NCBI GenBank assembly: GCA_024233835.1 | Contig: JACKPC010000005.1 | Span: 248,001 to 312,000 of the forward strand | Direction of reading: 5' to 3' | Source of the DNA: Leptospiraceae bacterium | Lineage (GTDB): Bacteria > Spirochaetota > Leptospiria > Leptospirales > Leptospiraceae | DNA: 64,000 nt | Shown here: positions 6,924-15,367 of the stretch, in pieces | Layout: each line of letters starts with the position of its first letter | How positions within the stretch are numbered: the stretch's first letter is position 1 | Made by a program: the position numbers and the translations under genes | Notes under the pieces: model-generated | Told to the model about the DNA's origin: nothing | What the model saw: only the letters and a program-made list of their open reading frames with translations | Database searches by the model: none

Positions 6924-8569
6924 TTCCTCTGTTATTCTTATTCATTTTATTAATAGAATGCAGTTCCGTAACTAAAAACTATCAGACAGCGATTCAAAAC
7001 TCTAACCCGGGTGAAATCGATCTCGTTCTGGTTCCTAACAAATATAATTTAGTAGATCTGGATTGGATTTTCGAAAAAAGCATTTCGACCTACAAGAAAT
7101 CGGATTTAGAAAAAGAACTCGCAAAATACGGTAGAACCATAAAAGACTTACAGGCTCAAAAAGAACTTTCTTACAAAGAAATGGACGACATTGTCTCTTT
7201 GCAAACAGCCTGCACCATCCATTTTAGTTCTTATGATTATGATACCAGAATTCCTTTATTACTAAAAGGAGATAAATGGTTTCGAAACGGAATTTATTCT
7301 GAAGAAATACAACAACAGCATATAGTCCCTACTCTCTCTAAAATCCTTCACTCTCCCTTACCGAATGGAGTCACAAATTCTTCTTTAAATTATATTCTGA
7401 AAGACTCTAAAGAAATTCCGGAATTGATTCTTTTTATTGTGATTGATCAGGGCGGGCAGGTTCTATTTGAAGCCCATCCGGAAGAAGGCAAATTCATTCG
7501 TTCTTTAATGCAAAGTTCCGCTTATTTCCCCAATGCAAAAGTCAGCCACCTTGATGCGCATACAGCTGTAGGCCATGCGTCTATAGGCACCGGAGCGTTT
7601 CCGATCAAACATGGTATTTTGACCAATAAAAAAATTTCAGTTCTCAACGGACAGGTTTCCATAAAACCGGCTTATATAGATAATAAAACGGTTCAACCCA
7701 CTGAGATGTTGACGGAAAGTTTTGCTGATACTGTAGACAGACACTTTCAGAATGAGTCTGTCATTATTAGCCAGAGTTATGCCATTCGAGCTGCCATCGG
7801 GATGGCAGGACACGGTGCTTCATCCCCGGAAGGAGATAGAGATTTTGTTTATTGGATGAATAAGTATACCGGAAAATGGTTTACCGATGAAAAATATTAT
7901 ACCTTACCTGATATCCCCTACCCTCATCCCATTGAAAGTCATTTGAAACAAAATCCAAACGGAGTTTTTCGAGATTTTAAAGTGACTAAAAAAGATGAGC
8001 TAAAAAAATACTGGGATTTTGTGATGGCCGGGAATGCTGAGTTGGAAGCACAGGGAGAATTTCTTCGCCGGATGATACAAAAGCAAATCTTCGATAAAAA
8101 TTTACATCGGGATGGAAAAACAGATCTGGTTTTTTACAATCTGAAAGCCATCGATGCAGCCGGCCATTTATACGGCTGGGAATCTCTTGAAGTAAAGGAA
8201 GCATTTCGCAAAGCGGATGAAGATATTCGGAAGTTAATCGAATTAATGGATAAAAACCTGAAAGATAAATATATTTTAGCTCTTGCTGCAGATCATGGTT
8301 GTGCCCCTATGCCCGAAATCTCAGGAGGAAAAAGGCTGGATATGAAAGACATTTTTCTGATTGTAGATTCTTTACTTCCGGAAGAACTCAGAAAATCACA
8401 GAGCTTAATTTCTTACGCAACAACAGGTCAAATTTCTTTAAATCGTAAACTTCTGAAATCTCAGGGAATTAACCTCTCCGCAATTCGAGAAAAAATACTC
8501 TCTATAAAAGTAGATGGAGAGCCTTTCTTTAAAGATGTAATCATTTCTAATAAGGATATTGATTTTTAA
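6902..8569 (+). CDS. Exported alkaline-phosphatase-superfamily phosphodiesterase (lipoprotein)
   Basis: A 555-residue protein with a lipoprotein signal ending LIEC (Cys20). The catalytic region resembles type I phosphodiesterase/nucleotide pyrophosphatase: an AHTAVGHASIGTGAFPIKHGI-like nucleophile and metal region near residues 220-240, AIDAAGHLYGW near 420, and LAADHG near 460. These supply the Asp/His metal ligands of the alkaline-phosphatase fold. The substrate cannot be read from the sequence; phosphodiesters, sugar phosphates or nucleotides are possible. It follows the FecR lipoprotein by 44 bases and may be the effector of that operon, but the inverted repeat at its start points to separate control. 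Confidence 0.78.
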   Translation: MSFFTGVIPLLFLFILLIECSSVTKNYQTAIQNSNPGEIDLVLVPNKYNLVDLDWIFEKSISTYKKSDLEKELAKYGRTIKDLQAQKELSYKEMDDIVSLQTACTIHFSSYDYDTRIPLLLKGDKWFRNGIYSEEIQQQHIVPTLSKILHSPLPNGVTNSSLNYILKDSKEIPELILFIVIDQGGQVLFEAHPEEGKFIRSLMQSSAYFPNAKVSHLDAHTAVGHASIGTGAFPIKHGILTNKKISVLNGQVSIKPAYIDNKTVQPTEMLTESFADTVDRHFQNESVIISQSYAIRAAIGMAGHGASSPEGDRDFVYWMNKYTGKWFTDEKYYTLPDIPYPHPIESHLKQNPNGVFRDFKVTKKDELKKYWDFVMAGNAELEAQGEFLRRMIQKQIFDKNLHRDGKTDLVFYNLKAIDAAGHLYGWESLEVKEAFRKADEDIRKLIELMDKNLKDKYILALAADHGCAPMPEISGGKRLDMKDIFLIVDSLLPEELRKSQSLISYATTGQISLNRKLLKSQGINLSAIREKILSIKVDGEPFFKDVIISNKDIDF

Positions 8570-8579
8570 AGGTAGAAAT

Positions 8580-10184
8580 ATGAAAAATTTTAGATGGTTC
8601 GTGGCCGGAGATATTGATGGCTTTTTTGGTTTGATGGTAGATAATCTCATTCAGCTTCTGGTTTTATTGGGTTTGTGTCACTCTGTGCTGGGTTTCCCGC
8701 TGGAGTTTCTTTATAGAGTGGTTTTACCCGGAATTGCCATCTCTCTTATCGTTGGGAATTTTTTCTATGCGTATCAGGCTGCCAGACTGGCAAAAAAGGA
8801 AAACCGGGATGATGTTACCGCATTGCCTTACGGGGTGAATACCGTTTCCCTTTTTGCTTTCATTTTCTTTGTAATGTTACCGGTATACATCCAATCCGGT
8901 GATTATAAGCTGGCCTGGAAAATAGGGCTGGTAGCAAGTTTTTGGAGTGGTTGTATTGAGTTTTTCGGTGCTTTCGTCGCTGATTTTATTCGAAAAGCTA
9001 CACCCAGAGCAGCTCTTCTTTCTGCATTGGCCGGAATAGCCATGACCTTTATTTCCATGGATTTTTTAATACGGACTTTTCAGAATCCCCTGATTGCTTT
9101 TGTACCCTTAGGAATTATCTTATTACAATATTTTGGAAAATTTCGTTTTCCTTTTCGAATCCCCGGAGGATTGGTTTCGGTTTTAGTAGGAACGGCTATT
9201 GCCTGGTCTACCGGTTTCTGGCAGGAAAAGTCTTTCATGGATTCGAAAGCGCTTGCCGGTTCAGGTGCCCATCTGGGTTTTTATTTTCCCGTATTTTCCT
9301 TGAATGACTTTCTAAGTGGATTATTTGATAAAAATGTAAAAGATTACCTGTCTGTCATTATACCTATGGGAATTTTCAATGTGGTAGGTTCTCTACAAAA
9401 CATAGAATCCGCCGAAGCTGCCGGAGATAGATTTGAAACCCGAAGTTCCTTGCTTATAAATGGAGCAGGGACCCTTGTCGGAACCCTTTTTGGTTCCCCC
9501 TTCCCAACTACCATTTATATAGGCCATCCGGGTTGGAAAGGATTAGGCGCCAGAGCTGGATATTCCGTTTTAAATGGTGTTTTTATGACGATAGTCTGCC
9601 TTTTCGGGTTAATGGGGATTTTACAGGCTCTAATTCCCATAGAAGCCGGGATGGCAATTATTCTCTGGATAGGTTTTATTATCGGTTCTCAGGCTTTTTC
9701 TGCGAGCCCCCCCCAACATTCACCGGCTATAGTAGTGGGCCTATTCCCGGCTTTTGCCGGCTGGGCTGTGTTAATTATACAGAGTGTATTTAATTTTGCA
9801 AATGGAAAATTACAGGGAATACTGAAGACCGAAGCCATTCAAAAGGCCTATTCGATTCAACTATCGGATGTACCTCTGAATCTACCTTTTCTCCCTTACA
9901 CTCTGGGTGGTTTACTTTCATTATCACAGGGATTTTTGTTGGTTTCCATGATCTGGTCAGCTATCTGTGTATTCATAATAGAAAAGGAATTTAAAAAATC
10001 ATTTTTCTGGAGTTTAATTGCAGCTGCTTTATCATTAACCGGACTCATCCATTCTTTCAACCTGAGCGGAAATGCTATTTTAAATAATTTTTCACCAAAT
10101 TATATTTTTGCCTTGAGTTACACACTACTTGCTGTACTCTTTCTGTTATCTACATTGTACCAAAAAAAACGACAGGAAGTATAA
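8580..10184 (+). CDS. NCS2-like (xanthine/uracil/adenine-type) membrane permease
   Basis: A 534-residue, very hydrophobic protein with about 12-14 membrane segments. The stretch around 265-330 (GIFNVVGSLQNIESAEAAGD ... INGAGTLVGTLFGSPFPTT) matches the central motif of AzgA-like NCS2 nucleobase permeases, where the equivalent reads as a conserved Thr/Ser-rich half-helix after a buried acidic residue. The start at 8580 has AAAGG 8 bases upstream; a start at 8559 would overlap the previous gene more and has no ribosome site. The substrate is probably a purine or related anion but is not determined. Confidence 0.7.
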   Translation: MKNFRWFVAGDIDGFFGLMVDNLIQLLVLLGLCHSVLGFPLEFLYRVVLPGIAISLIVGNFFYAYQAARLAKKENRDDVTALPYGVNTVSLFAFIFFVMLPVYIQSGDYKLAWKIGLVASFWSGCIEFFGAFVADFIRKATPRAALLSALAGIAMTFISMDFLIRTFQNPLIAFVPLGIILLQYFGKFRFPFRIPGGLVSVLVGTAIAWSTGFWQEKSFMDSKALAGSGAHLGFYFPVFSLNDFLSGLFDKNVKDYLSVIIPMGIFNVVGSLQNIESAEAAGDRFETRSSLLINGAGTLVGTLFGSPFPTTIYIGHPGWKGLGARAGYSVLNGVFMTIVCLFGLMGILQALIPIEAGMAIILWIGFIIGSQAFSASPPQHSPAIVVGLFPAFAGWAVLIIQSVFNFANGKLQGILKTEAIQKAYSIQLSDVPLNLPFLPYTLGGLLSLSQGFLLVSMIWSAICVFIIEKEFKKSFFWSLIAAALSLTGLIHSFNLSGNAILNNFSPNYIFALSYTLLAVLFLLSTLYQKKRQEV

Positions 10185-10187
10185 CGA

Positions 10188-11045
10188 TTGAATCTGAAGG
10201 AAATCTTCTCGGAGTTTGATGACTTAATTAATAAGCCGGTTCCTAATTTTAGTAAAATTGAACTGGCATTATCGAAAATTTCACCGGCTGCCCTTTCTTT
10301 GCGTATTCAGGAAGATGTAGGGTTTACCTATCTTCTGGATTATTACCTGCGCTTTGTGGATGCCTCCCTGGTTAAAAATATCCTCCAAAATCCCCTATTT
10401 CAGCATGAGGCACTGGAAGAACTTTTTTTCTGTCACATTACCTCATTCCATAAAGCGATTCTACAGAAAAAACCGGTTCCCAGTATTATGGACACGTATT
10501 GGTCTTACTTGAGTAAAACTGAATATGCGATTCTCTTTCAAAAGTTAATTAATCGTCCGAGTTCTTTTCATATTACAAGATTACTTTTTGATAAAATTAA
10601 TATAGGCACCATAAAATTAATGATATCAATGGGTACTTTAAAATCGGATAAGATGCTCGGTTTTTTTAAGGAACTGGGTTCGAGTCTAAAAGAACTGGCT
10701 GCAAAAGATATTCAATATTATGACCTTGCCCATCATCTTGCGAGCATTAATAATGATGATGATTATATTTTATTTCTGGAAGAATATACCAGTGTTTTTG
10801 TTCAGCTTCGTATCGCCAGTTTTCTGGTTGAAGATGTGGAATCAAAGATGAAAGAGAAAGGAACTCTTTCTTTCAATGATTTTGCCGAGCTCTGTATGAA
10901 TGTTCCCATTGATACGCTTCCTATATGCCTGGATATTTTTGTAGACAAAAAATGGATTACTTCCTTTGAAAAAATAAGTCTTCGAGAAGTTCTGGAAGAA
11001 AAATATAAATCTCAAAAAGAACAAAACAATAATACAGAAAAATAG
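10188..11045 (+). CDS. Hypothetical cytoplasmic protein, 285 residues, TTG start
   Basis: Not recognised. It begins with TTG 3 bases after the permease stop, with AGGAAG about 10 bases upstream, so it is co-translated with the permease. It has no signal peptide or membrane segment. The composition (Leu, Ile, Phe, Lys, Glu, Asp) and regular spacing suggest an all-helical protein. The C-terminal 20 residues are charged and Asn-rich, probably disordered. No catalytic motif is visible. Confidence 0.7.
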   Translation: MNLKEIFSEFDDLINKPVPNFSKIELALSKISPAALSLRIQEDVGFTYLLDYYLRFVDASLVKNILQNPLFQHEALEELFFCHITSFHKAILQKKPVPSIMDTYWSYLSKTEYAILFQKLINRPSSFHITRLLFDKINIGTIKLMISMGTLKSDKMLGFFKELGSSLKELAAKDIQYYDLAHHLASINNDDDYILFLEEYTSVFVQLRIASFLVEDVESKMKEKGTLSFNDFAELCMNVPIDTLPICLDIFVDKKWITSFEKISLREVLEEKYKSQKEQNNNTEK

Positions 11046-11137
11046 AAATTTGAAATTATTTATCTTGCGAAAGAATTGAGACCATCTAGATCGTACAAAA
11101 TTAGGTTGTTTGACTGATAAAAAGGAGCTAAAACAAT

Positions 11138-12016
11138 ATGGCATGGTTTAAGAGGATAGGACTCTTTTTACTTACCAATATATTAATCATAACCACTATT
11201 TCAATTATCACATCTGTTCTGGGTTTAAATGGTTATATTGAAGAAGCGGGTTTAAACTATAGTGCATTAATTATCACCTGTGCTTTATGGGGGATGATCG
11301 GAGCACTTATATCTCTTGCCCTTTCCAAAGTAATGGCAAAATGGATGATGGGTGTTAACGTCATCGATGAAAGAAATGCGGGAGCTTATAGCGGAATAGT
11401 TCAATCAGTTAGAAGGTTGAGTGCGACAGCAAAGATTCCTATGCCGGAAGTAGGAGTATATGTATCACCGGAAATCAATGCGTTTGCCACCGGGCCTACT
11501 AAATCCAGTGCATTAGTTGCCGTATCAACCGGTCTTCTGGAAAATATGAATGAAAACGAAATTGAGGGTGTTTTAGCCCATGAAATTTCCCATATTTCAA
11601 ATGGAGACATGGTAACGATGACCCTTATACAGGGAGTAGTAAACTCTTTTGCACTTTTTCTTTCCAGGATCATTAGTTTTGCAATAGGGAATATGGTTCG
11701 AGAGGAGTTGGAAACTATAGTTCGTATTGTAAGTACCATTATTCTGGATATAGTGTTCAGTATCCTTGGTTCGATGGTAGTGGCTTACTTCTCAAGAATG
11801 AGAGAATACAGAGCTGATCTGGGCGGTGCCAAACTTGCCGGAAGGGAGAATATGATAGCTGCTCTTGAAAACCTGAGAAGGACTTATGAAGCTGTTGACG
11901 ATAGGGGAGCAGCCCTGGCCAGCCTGAAAATCTCCGGAAGTAGAATTTCCCTGTTTTCATCTCACCCTCCTCTCGAAGAGAGAATCAAAGCTTTAAAAAC
12001 AGTGAATATTCACTAA
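11138..12016 (+). CDS. htpX: Membrane zinc metalloprotease HtpX
   Basis: A 292-residue M48-family protease that degrades misfolded membrane proteins. Two membrane segments lie at about 7-30 and 41-65, with another hydrophobic pair after the active site (about 160-215). The zinc motif HEISH is at 148-152, and the third ligand is expected in the EYRADLGGAKLAG segment (about 224-236). RISLFSSHPPLEERI near the C-terminus is typical of HtpX. An AAGGAG ribosome site precedes the ATG. It is followed by a GC-rich hairpin terminator. Confidence 0.95.
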   Translation: MAWFKRIGLFLLTNILIITTISIITSVLGLNGYIEEAGLNYSALIITCALWGMIGALISLALSKVMAKWMMGVNVIDERNAGAYSGIVQSVRRLSATAKIPMPEVGVYVSPEINAFATGPTKSSALVAVSTGLLENMNENEIEGVLAHEISHISNGDMVTMTLIQGVVNSFALFLSRIISFAIGNMVREELETIVRIVSTIILDIVFSILGSMVVAYFSRMREYRADLGGAKLAGRENMIAALENLRRTYEAVDDRGAALASLKISGSRISLFSSHPPLEERIKALKTVNIH

Positions 12017-12022
12017 GATATA

Positions 12023-12050
12023 AGAGGGGTCTTTAATACCCCTCTCCTGT
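12023..12050 (+). terminator. Rho-independent terminator after htpX
   Basis: AGAGGGGT (12023-12030) pairs with ACCCCTCT (12038-12045) across a 7-base loop and is followed by cctgttttatctttctt. It lies 7 bases after the htpX stop and before apt. Confidence 0.8.
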
Positions 12051-12105
12051 TTTATCTTTCTTAAAAATTTATTTACATCTTTCTTATAAAATATTCGATG
12101 GTAAC

Positions 12106-12639
12106 ATGTCTATAATCAAATCAAAGATCAGAACGATTCCGAATTGGCCTAAAGAAGGCGTAATGTTCAGAGACATTACATCACTATTGATAGATCCGGA
12201 AGGCTTTGCTTTGACTGTTGGGACTTTTGTAGCCCGTTATCAAGATAAAATGATAACTAAGGTTGCCGGAATAGAAGCCAGAGGTTTTATTCCCGGAGCT
12301 GCTATTGCCTTTCAGCTCGGTATAGGTTTTGTTCCTATCCGAAAAAAAGGAAAGCTACCCGGTGAAACCATAGCCCAGGAATACCAGCTTGAATATGGGA
12401 CCGATATGGTAGAAATTCATAGTGACTCCATTACGAAAGAAGATAGAGTTCTGATTATTGATGATTTAATCGCTACCGGAGGAACCATTAAGGCCTCTAT
12501 TCAGCTGATTCAGCGCCTGGGTGGAACTGTACACGAAGCCGCTGTAATTATCGATCTACCGGATCTGGGCGGTAAAAACCTAATTAAAGAGGAATTTGGA
12601 GTAGATACATTTTCCATCTGCGAATTCGCCGGCCATTAA
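12106..12639 (+). CDS. apt: Adenine phosphoribosyltransferase
   Basis: Purine salvage enzyme making AMP from adenine and PRPP; 177 residues, the usual length. The N-terminus IRTIPNWPKEGVMFRDIT is the Apt adenine-binding signature, and the PRPP loop VLIIDDLIATGGT is at 115-127. The stop overlaps that of the convergent gene by 3 bases, so there is no room for a terminator between them. The nucleobase permease-like gene at 8580 is close enough to make a functional link possible, but they are separated by htpX and a terminator. Confidence 0.95.
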   Translation: MSIIKSKIRTIPNWPKEGVMFRDITSLLIDPEGFALTVGTFVARYQDKMITKVAGIEARGFIPGAAIAFQLGIGFVPIRKKGKLPGETIAQEYQLEYGTDMVEIHSDSITKEDRVLIIDDLIATGGTIKASIQLIQRLGGTVHEAAVIIDLPDLGGKNLIKEEFGVDTFSICEFAGH

Positions 12640-13766
12640 TATTGCATTTCCTGGTTTTTTGGAATCCTCACACGAATTTCGTTTCCGATAAAATTCCATT
12701 TCACATTATATAATTTTTTTAAAATATGGATGCCTCTTCCGGTAGGTATTGTTTTCCTTTCCGGGAGCCTTGGGTCCGGAATTCCGGATGGTTCAAATCC
12801 TTTCCCCATATCTTTTACATATAAATCAAGGTATTCTGGAGACTCATATAAACAAACGGTAATTACATCATAAGAGCGTTTTCCTCCATGTTCAAGTGCA
12901 TTGTCAATAGTCTCATCGATTACAATATTAAACCAGAACTCATCAACAAAATCCCTCCAATTTTCTGACTCGTAAATTCTCCAGAGATAATCCTTAAGGC
13001 TCTGAGCCCCTTCCCTGGAGGCAGGTTCTACTTTTTGGATAACCAGGGTTGCATATTCACCCATAATAAAATAAGACAGTAAACTGGGATAATATCCAAT
13101 AAAACGAAAATAATAAATAGCATATCCAAGAATGGAAAGGTAAATCATATCTATAAATTCTACAGGAATGTCGGTAGAAAAAAGATTGAATCGTTCCCTA
13201 TATGAGTAATTATATGAGATAATGAAACCTGTAATTACTGACAATAAAGTGAGAGCACGGTATAAAAAACGTTTAAGACTTTTTATTGTATTGGAAAGAT
13301 TAAAAAAGATAATGACAGTGAAAGAAAGTATGCATAAAAACGTAAAGGCTCGGTATAAAAACTCATTAATTTTTAGAAAAAAACGACTTTCTATAGGATA
13401 ATATTCCTCTATAAGAGGTACGCAAAGTGTCTGAATCAGGATTAGATACCCTATTCCTCCAATAAAACTTACATAATGATTTAATCGGGATTCTCTTCGT
13501 CTATAAAAAGGAAAATGAAGGGCAAAAACTACTCCAAGATAAAAGGTGAACATTGAAAGGAAGGAATGGAGGTAATGTAAACTAAAAGAGGGTTTGATTA
13601 TCCAATCCACTACCAGATTATTTAAGTTCCATAGAATAAGAGCAACTCCAAAAAGCCCGTAGGAGATCTTAGTTGAGGTATAGGGCCTTCTAAATATTGT
13701 GGTGAAGAAACCGAGAGTAATGACGATAGTAATGAAAATTATTGCTTTAATAAACCAGTATTCCAT
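12636..13766 (-). CDS. Multi-pass membrane protein with anti-sigma-type ATPase domain
   Basis: A 376-residue protein. The first 230 or so residues contain seven or eight membrane segments, like a 7TM sensor module. Residues about 255-370 form a GHKL/HATPase domain with an N-box (DETIDNALEHGGKRS), G1 (VKDMGKGFEPSG) and GRGIHILKKLYN. There is no H-box or dimerisation helix between them. That resembles RsbW/SpoIIAB-type serine kinases or anti-sigma factors rather than a histidine kinase. A membrane-bound switch protein is therefore likely; its partner is not in the window. It converges on apt with overlapping stop codons. Confidence 0.72.
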   Translation of the reverse strand: MEYWFIKAIIFITIVITLGFFTTIFRRPYTSTKISYGLFGVALILWNLNNLVVDWIIKPSFSLHYLHSFLSMFTFYLGVVFALHFPFYRRRESRLNHYVSFIGGIGYLILIQTLCVPLIEEYYPIESRFFLKINEFLYRAFTFLCILSFTVIIFFNLSNTIKSLKRFLYRALTLLSVITGFIISYNYSYRERFNLFSTDIPVEFIDMIYLSILGYAIYYFRFIGYYPSLLSYFIMGEYATLVIQKVEPASREGAQSLKDYLWRIYESENWRDFVDEFWFNIVIDETIDNALEHGGKRSYDVITVCLYESPEYLDLYVKDMGKGFEPSGIPDPRLPERKTIPTGRGIHILKKLYNVKWNFIGNEIRVRIPKNQEMQY

Positions 13767-13896
13767 TCTTTCCCTGAATAATTAATTTCCATTATGACAC
13801 CTATTAAAAAAAAAGCCATTACATTTCATGAATAAAATTGAAATTACCTTATAAGCGAATTTTTATATCCAAATCAAAAAAAGGAAATTAGAGTTA

Positions 13897-15366
13897 ATGA
13901 AATATCTGTTTAAGCTACTCTTAGCTTTGTTTTTTATCCTATTGATAAATTCTCCCATTGTTTCTAAGGAACTCGATTTTGAAACGATTCGTAAAGGGGT
14001 AGTTCAAATAAAAGTGTTTTCTCAGGGTATGGATCCTTACTCTCCCTGGCAAGCAGGAACTTTAAGCGCAAGCACCGGGACCGGATTCATTATCCAGAAA
14101 GATAAAATTCTTACAAATGCCCATGTGATTTCGAATGCCAAATTTATTCAAGTGCAAAGACATAACCAGTCAGAATGGTATGAAGTAAAGCGTCTTTTTG
14201 TTGCCCATGATTGTGACCTTGCTCTTTTGCAGGCGGTAAATCCTGAGTTTTACAAAGATTCTTATTCATTTGAATTTGGGGCTATTCCGGAATTAAACTC
14301 TCCCATTCTGGTAGTGGGCTTCCCTATAGGAGGAGATAAAATTTCGGTTAGCCGTGGAATCGTTTCCCGTAAAGAACAATCCACCTATGCACATTCCCAG
14401 ATTGATAGTCATCTTGTTATACAGGTAGATGCTGCTATTAATCCGGGCAATTCGGGTGGGCCTGCCATCCAGGCGGGAAAGGTAGCCGGAGTTGCTTTTC
14501 AGGTAGCTACTCGTGGAGAAAATATTGGGTATTTGATTCCAACAACCGTAATAAAATACTTCCTCGATGACATTCAAGATGGAGAATATAATGGTTACGT
14601 TGAGCTTGGGGTTCGAACTATGAACTCATTCAATCCCGACCTGCGTAAATACTTAAATATCCCGGACAATTTGGATGGGGTCCTTGTGAAACAGGTTTTC
14701 AAAGGAGGAAGTGCTGAAGGATATTTACAAAAATATGATTTAATTGTTTCTATTGATGGACTTCCGATAGGAAAAAATGGAACGATTATTTTAGACAAGG
14801 ATACCCGCATTGATTTTGTTGAAGTAGTAGATAACAAACATGCAAAAGAACCTATCTCATTAAAGGTTTTTCGTCAGGGGAAAATGTTGGAATTGAAATT
14901 TCCTGCAAAGAAAATGTATGACTTTGAATACATGAGAAACTCCTATGATACCGGTTTTGATTATTTATTACTGGGAGGATTAGTTTTCCAGGAACACTCT
15001 CGTTCCCTTTTGCAGGAATGGGGGAAGAGTCAAGAAACACAGGGAGGAAGTCAATTCTTATATCGATTCTTTTATTTTATAGAAGATGGTTTAAATAAAG
15101 ATGTAGATTCAGATGTTGTTTTCTATAGAAAGTTGGCTCATCAAACAAATTCGTCTTCCGATTACTTTTTAAACCTAATTTTGCATTCAGTCAATGGTGT
15201 TCTTATTAAGAATCTAAAACATATGAAAGAAGTAGTTGGAAGAGAAATGAAAAATGAATTTATTGTTCTTAGATTTAGAGACCTCAAAACTCCTCTAATA
15301 TTAAAAACTTCTGAAATACTTAAAGCGGATCAAGAAATTAAAAAAATTTACCATCTGGATAAATAA
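13897..15366 (+). CDS. Exported trypsin-like serine protease with PDZ domain (HtrA/DegP-like)
   Basis: A 489-residue protein with a signal peptide (about 1-23). The protease domain carries the complete triad: His76 in LTNAHVISN, Asp107 in CDLALL and Ser186 in NPGNSGGPA. A PDZ-like region (about 230-330) contains GVLVKQVFKGGSAEGYLQKYDLIVSIDG, and a longer C-terminal part may hold a second, divergent PDZ. It acts in the periplasm or at the envelope and probably handles damaged envelope proteins. AAAGGAAATTAG precedes the ATG. The next gene, 1 base downstream, is its inactive paralogue. I avoid a degP or htrA symbol because the architecture is longer and the family has several copies in leptospires. 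Confidence 0.88.
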   Translation: MKYLFKLLLALFFILLINSPIVSKELDFETIRKGVVQIKVFSQGMDPYSPWQAGTLSASTGTGFIIQKDKILTNAHVISNAKFIQVQRHNQSEWYEVKRLFVAHDCDLALLQAVNPEFYKDSYSFEFGAIPELNSPILVVGFPIGGDKISVSRGIVSRKEQSTYAHSQIDSHLVIQVDAAINPGNSGGPAIQAGKVAGVAFQVATRGENIGYLIPTTVIKYFLDDIQDGEYNGYVELGVRTMNSFNPDLRKYLNIPDNLDGVLVKQVFKGGSAEGYLQKYDLIVSIDGLPIGKNGTIILDKDTRIDFVEVVDNKHAKEPISLKVFRQGKMLELKFPAKKMYDFEYMRNSYDTGFDYLLLGGLVFQEHSRSLLQEWGKSQETQGGSQFLYRFFYFIEDGLNKDVDSDVVFYRKLAHQTNSSSDYFLNLILHSVNGVLIKNLKHMKEVVGREMKNEFIVLRFRDLKTPLILKTSEILKADQEIKKIYHLDK

Positions 15367-15367
15367 T

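Noticed and set aside
10842..11144. Minus-strand 100-codon ORF over the end of the unknown gene and the htpX leader
   Set aside because: It crosses the htpX promoter and ribosome site, is Phe-rich from antisense A-runs, and is best explained as a shadow.
11401..11739. Minus-strand 112-codon ORF inside htpX
   Set aside because: Fully antisense to conserved HtpX sequence including the HEISH site.
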